From Anseranas semipalmata (lineage: Eukaryota; Chordata; Aves; Anseriformes; Anseranatidae), in NCBI GenBank assembly GCA_013399115.1, contig VXAA01001497.1, positions 1,470,642 through 1,534,641 on the forward strand: a DNA stretch of 64,000 nucleotides. The letters are read 5' to 3'. Under the pieces are notes generated by a model, which did no database searches, was not told the DNA's origin, and was given only the letters and a program-made list of their open reading frames with translations. Positions 60,930 to 64,000 of the stretch are shown one piece after another. The first letter of the stretch is position 1; each line of letters begins with the position of its first letter. The position numbers were made by a program, and so were the translations under genes.

Positions 60930-62929
60930 ATGTTTCTAGCTTTTATGGAACTAGAAATCAAAGCTTAAGCTTACAGCTATTCTGTTCCAGCTTACAGCCA
61001 GAATGATCTGTGACATGGGAATGAATGCAGAGCTTTCTTGTTTGATTACAGAAAGCTCAGTCCCAAGACCCTGAATGAATGTAGCAGCTGCTATGCCATG
61101 CTGACATATACCTTCCTAACCAAGACAGAAAGGCAATGTGTGAAAACTTCAGTTTGACCTAATGGAGTAAGACAAAATAAATAGGAATGAACAGTCATAT
61201 AGAAAATGTAGCTATTCCTAAACTTTGACTAAGGTTAATAATGCAAGGTGGACGGGCTAGGACTAAACCATGATCACTTCTCAAAAGATATGAGAGAGCA
61301 CTGATTTACAGCTGGCTATATACTTGCAAACTCTACATGTTCTTATTTCATGCTGTATCCATTGGAGAAATTTCTAGAGCATCACCTGCCATCTATTGGT
61401 GGAGAAGAGTAAATAGAAAATTGTATGCTTTTTCAAAACTTGAGAAACAACGTTTAAGAGGAATAAATTATTGGCATGACAGTTTAAAAATGAAAAATAC
61501 ATGGCCCTCGGTGTAAACCTAGATATTTTTACTTAAGATGAATTGGAAACAAATATTTTACTTCAGTAGTGGTGTTACTAGTGTAAGCACTCCTGTTCAT
61601 TGAAAGTGATCACACTGAGTTTGAAAGAATACAGAATTTGATGCATTAGCACCGACATTTTTGGAAATAAAATGAAGGCAACCAGGTCAAAAGCCAGTCA
61701 TCTCTAGGTGAGATTGTGAAAAGTATTAGTAACTCGATGGAGGCAGTAAAACATCCTTGCAAACTCTCAACAGATAGTTATAGTGAGTAAATGGTAGCGA
61801 GTAGAGGAGGACGAGTAAATAATCTTCTCATTCCACTCCTCATTATCATTTTTTATATTGATAAAGAAGAGTTGATTGAATTTTTAGTTGCTAAGTTTTC
61901 ATGACAATTTTGCAAGGTTCCAATAAATCAAATAATGGAGTGTGAAATGAGTTCTGTATTTCTCGCCTTCATTTTAAATAACTTTTTACCTCATACGCAA
62001 AGCAGTGTTTCAATGGAAGACAGGTAAACACATCAAACTTTTAAATGGCTCCACAACAGTCCTTTTGGCATTGATTTCTAAACAAAAGTGTCTATAATGC
62101 AATTCAAGACTAATATTTGATAAGAGCATTAGCTAGCGTGTATCTACTACAGCTGGCTGAAAATATAGCTCAAGTATCGCTCCATCCCCCAGAGGTCTCT
62201 AAAACATTTTCGTCAGACAAATTTATAAATGCTTTACTTACCGTGAACTACATACTGAAGATAAAACAGGTCTTCTCAAAAAATTTAGGTAGGGTGTGTG
62301 ATATATTTCAGAAGTAGAAGCTTTCTACTTTTACATCTTCATTTAAAAAGAAAAAAAAAAGATTTATTATTATAAGATTAATTGGAAGAAATAAATATGA
62401 CCTGGATTCAAAGGAGCAAGTTCAAAAATGCTATTTTCTGAGCCAGCCTCTCAATTACAGTATTTGCACATTCAGATTGGGTAGCTTACATGCAATGGCC
62501 AATTATTAGCAAAACAATTTGCGCAAAGGAGTGGTTTGTCTGTTGTACGTCCAGCTACATGTACACATAAGAACCCAAAGCGGTAAGCAACATGTTCATT
62601 GTTTATTCCCAGTTTCAAGTTTGTGTGCTTTAACTGCATGTTAAATGAAGAAATAGCAAAGAGCAGCAATTGCTAAAGCAAACAACTTGTATACAAAAAG
62701 CTCATAGCAACAGGCAATAAATCTACTTCCATAGGAACCCAAGGAATGCTTTAAATTGAAATATTGATATTGCAAGGACCTTTTTTTCTGCTGAAGAAAA
62801 GGGCATTGCATGTTCAACCAGATAAGAACACAATTCAAAGGGGTGCACTGTAGTGCTCAGTCAAGTTGAATATGAGACATCTGATAGGGGGTCGCAGAGG
62901 GGAAGGTGTTCAGTGCTGCATGCAGTGCC

Positions 62930-63130
62930 AGGCTCCTGGGAGCACAGTGTCTGATTCAAGCAAATGCAAATTACCTGAGCATCACTTAGGTTATAATAAA
63001 GCATGCTAATAACTAGAGAGGGGACTTAGCACATTTAACAGCAATCATGGCACTTAAGCAGCCAAAATAATGGGTAAATACATTTTGGACTGGACTTTCA
63101 CGCTTTCTGATAGCTGCTTCTGATAATCTG
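62930..63130. promoter_or_regulatory. Possible conserved block with an octamer site
   Basis: A perfect ATGCAAAT octamer (62964-62971), the classic POU-domain site, is followed by GGTTATAATAAAGCATGC, GCTAATAACTAG and CCAAAATAATGGG words. Enhancer-like by appearance only. Confidence 0.22.
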
Positions 63131-63529
63131 CAAAGATAAAGCACTATGAATAGGATTTGCAACTAATATGTAGCTCTGCACATAGTTTGAGCATGGGGCT
63201 TTACTGGTGGATGCCAGTCTCATAAACAGTCCACTGAATTACTAGCATGCAAGATAACTGAGTGTCTGAGAATGCAGTCAGACTCAGAGACTGCCTGCTG
63301 GATCATAGTTTAACGTTCTCTAAAAAATGCAAAATGCTTTGACTGCTACCCAACTGTTTGGGAATTTCCCCCCCTTTTGTCCATTATAGAAGGGCACATT
63401 GAGTTAGTCAAGAAGCAAAACAAGAGAATGCTAAAAGATGAATTGTAAAGATTTAGATTTACTTTTATTTAGCTCCTAGTTTAAGAGATTTAAATTCATT
63501 GGCTCAATGAATGTTTATTTTCCCCTTAG

Positions 63530-63562
63530 CTGTATGCTGAACAGAACAATTTGGTGCGCTTG
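63530..63562 (+). CDS. Candidate 33-bp microexon H
   Basis: A very good acceptor (TTTATTTTCCCCTTAG) precedes 33 bases, phase 0, reading LYAEQNNLVRL. A modest donor, CTTG|GTAAAT, follows. Phase matches exon G exactly, and both sides are neutral, so it could be a cassette microexon. Against it are its short length, the weak donor, and the risk of chance. If real, the protein continues beyond the window. Confidence 0.35.
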
Positions 63563-64000
63563 GTAAATGTATGACAGGAGATTCACCACTTCCCTATTTC
63601 TTCAACTAACTGAAAGTGAGTTCTGCAAAAAATAAAAATATCCAGAAGGTGAATTCCACTGCTGAATATGCACCAGTGGACACTGTGATAAATTGGATAG
63701 GATGTGTACATGAGCAAGAAAAGGTACCAGAAAGAGGCGAGAGTGTTAAGTGGAAAAAAGTGCAGGTGTATGATGCTGCACTGTGCCTGCTCTGTAATTC
63801 ATTGCTTTTAAATACTGAATGACCCACTGGCTAACTTTTAAAAAACTTGAGATGAAGACAAAAATGCATTGTCAGAAGATAGTTTGAATCAAGATGGCAT
63901 GAGTTTTTTCCTGGAGTGATACATCTGATAAAATGGTGATAAAATCTGCCACATACAGTTATTTTTAGTCATTTCTGTACATTTTAAGATGCCATTATAA
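63563..64000 (+). other. Downstream flank, probably intron
   Basis: AT-rich sequence with no stop-terminated extension of the gene and no poly(A) site that looks like a gene end. A 68-codon plus frame at 63616-63822 has an antisense 73-codon partner. Neither has a motif. Confidence 0.4.

Larger units (their letters stand above)
56991..63529 (+). other. Intron after exon G (6.5 kb to the candidate microexon)
   Basis: This contains a perfect 12-bp inverted repeat (57554-57585), a (TCTCCC)n tract (60905-60929) and two possible conserved blocks (60290-60560, 62930-63130). No exon-like segment with matching phase was found before 63530. Confidence 0.6.

Noticed and set aside
1..64000. Search for CRISPR arrays, prokaryotic operons, phage or integrated virus genes, tRNA or rRNA genes
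   Set aside because: No regularly spaced repeats, no ribosome-binding-site-led gene clusters, no viral protein motifs and no recognisable tRNA or rRNA sequence were seen; the window is ordinary vertebrate intronic DNA.

Overview
The window looks like nuclear DNA from a bird, or possibly another sauropsid. It is moderately AT-rich and full of mononucleotide and short tandem repeats. It has GT-AG introns of up to about 14 kb. The only clear transposable elements are old CR1-type LINE fragments, plus two copies of a quasi-palindromic ancient repeat. I see no mammalian SINEs and nothing prokaryotic: no operon, CRISPR array or phage module. Most open frames here are chance ORFs in introns. I could not run alignments, so the organism and gene assignments are inference.

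Layout. Bases 1 to about 1785 read like a plus-strand 3'UTR ending in a canonical poly(A) site (AATAAA at 1764-1769). A possible 37-bp microexon lies at 2624-2660. From 14137 onward a plus-strand multi-exon gene can be followed through seven exons that join in one reading frame: 14137-14318, 19563-19678 (or 19636), 27123-27248, 38597-38664, 52670-52774, 56297-56435 and 56913-56990. A possible 33-bp microexon follows at 63530-63562. The gene enters from upstream (its first exon here starts inside a codon) and continues beyond the window, since no convincing stop or 3'UTR is seen.

The joined exons encode about 271 residues (about 282 with the last microexon). The sequence is low in hydrophobic residues and probably disordered. 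It has a His5-Arg-His5 tract, Pro/Ser/Thr-rich stretches, a short predicted helix, a basophilic kinase-type site (R-Q-Y-S) split across an exon junction, a poly-Ala run and an acidic/hydrophobic end. This is typical of the variable region of a cytoplasmic scaffold, signalling or cytoskeletal protein. I do not recognise the gene and give no symbol.

The introns hold CR1 fragments (about 9920-10440 on plus, 44708-44960 on minus), two related inverted repeats (18786-18848 and 57554-57585), a GC-rich patch (16000-17160), many microsatellites, and several blocks rich in TAAT and octamer-like words that could be conserved non-coding elements. I found no previously undescribed biological system. The points most worth checking are the splice-site choices in the second and fourth exons, the two microexons, and a protein-like antisense frame at 569-820.
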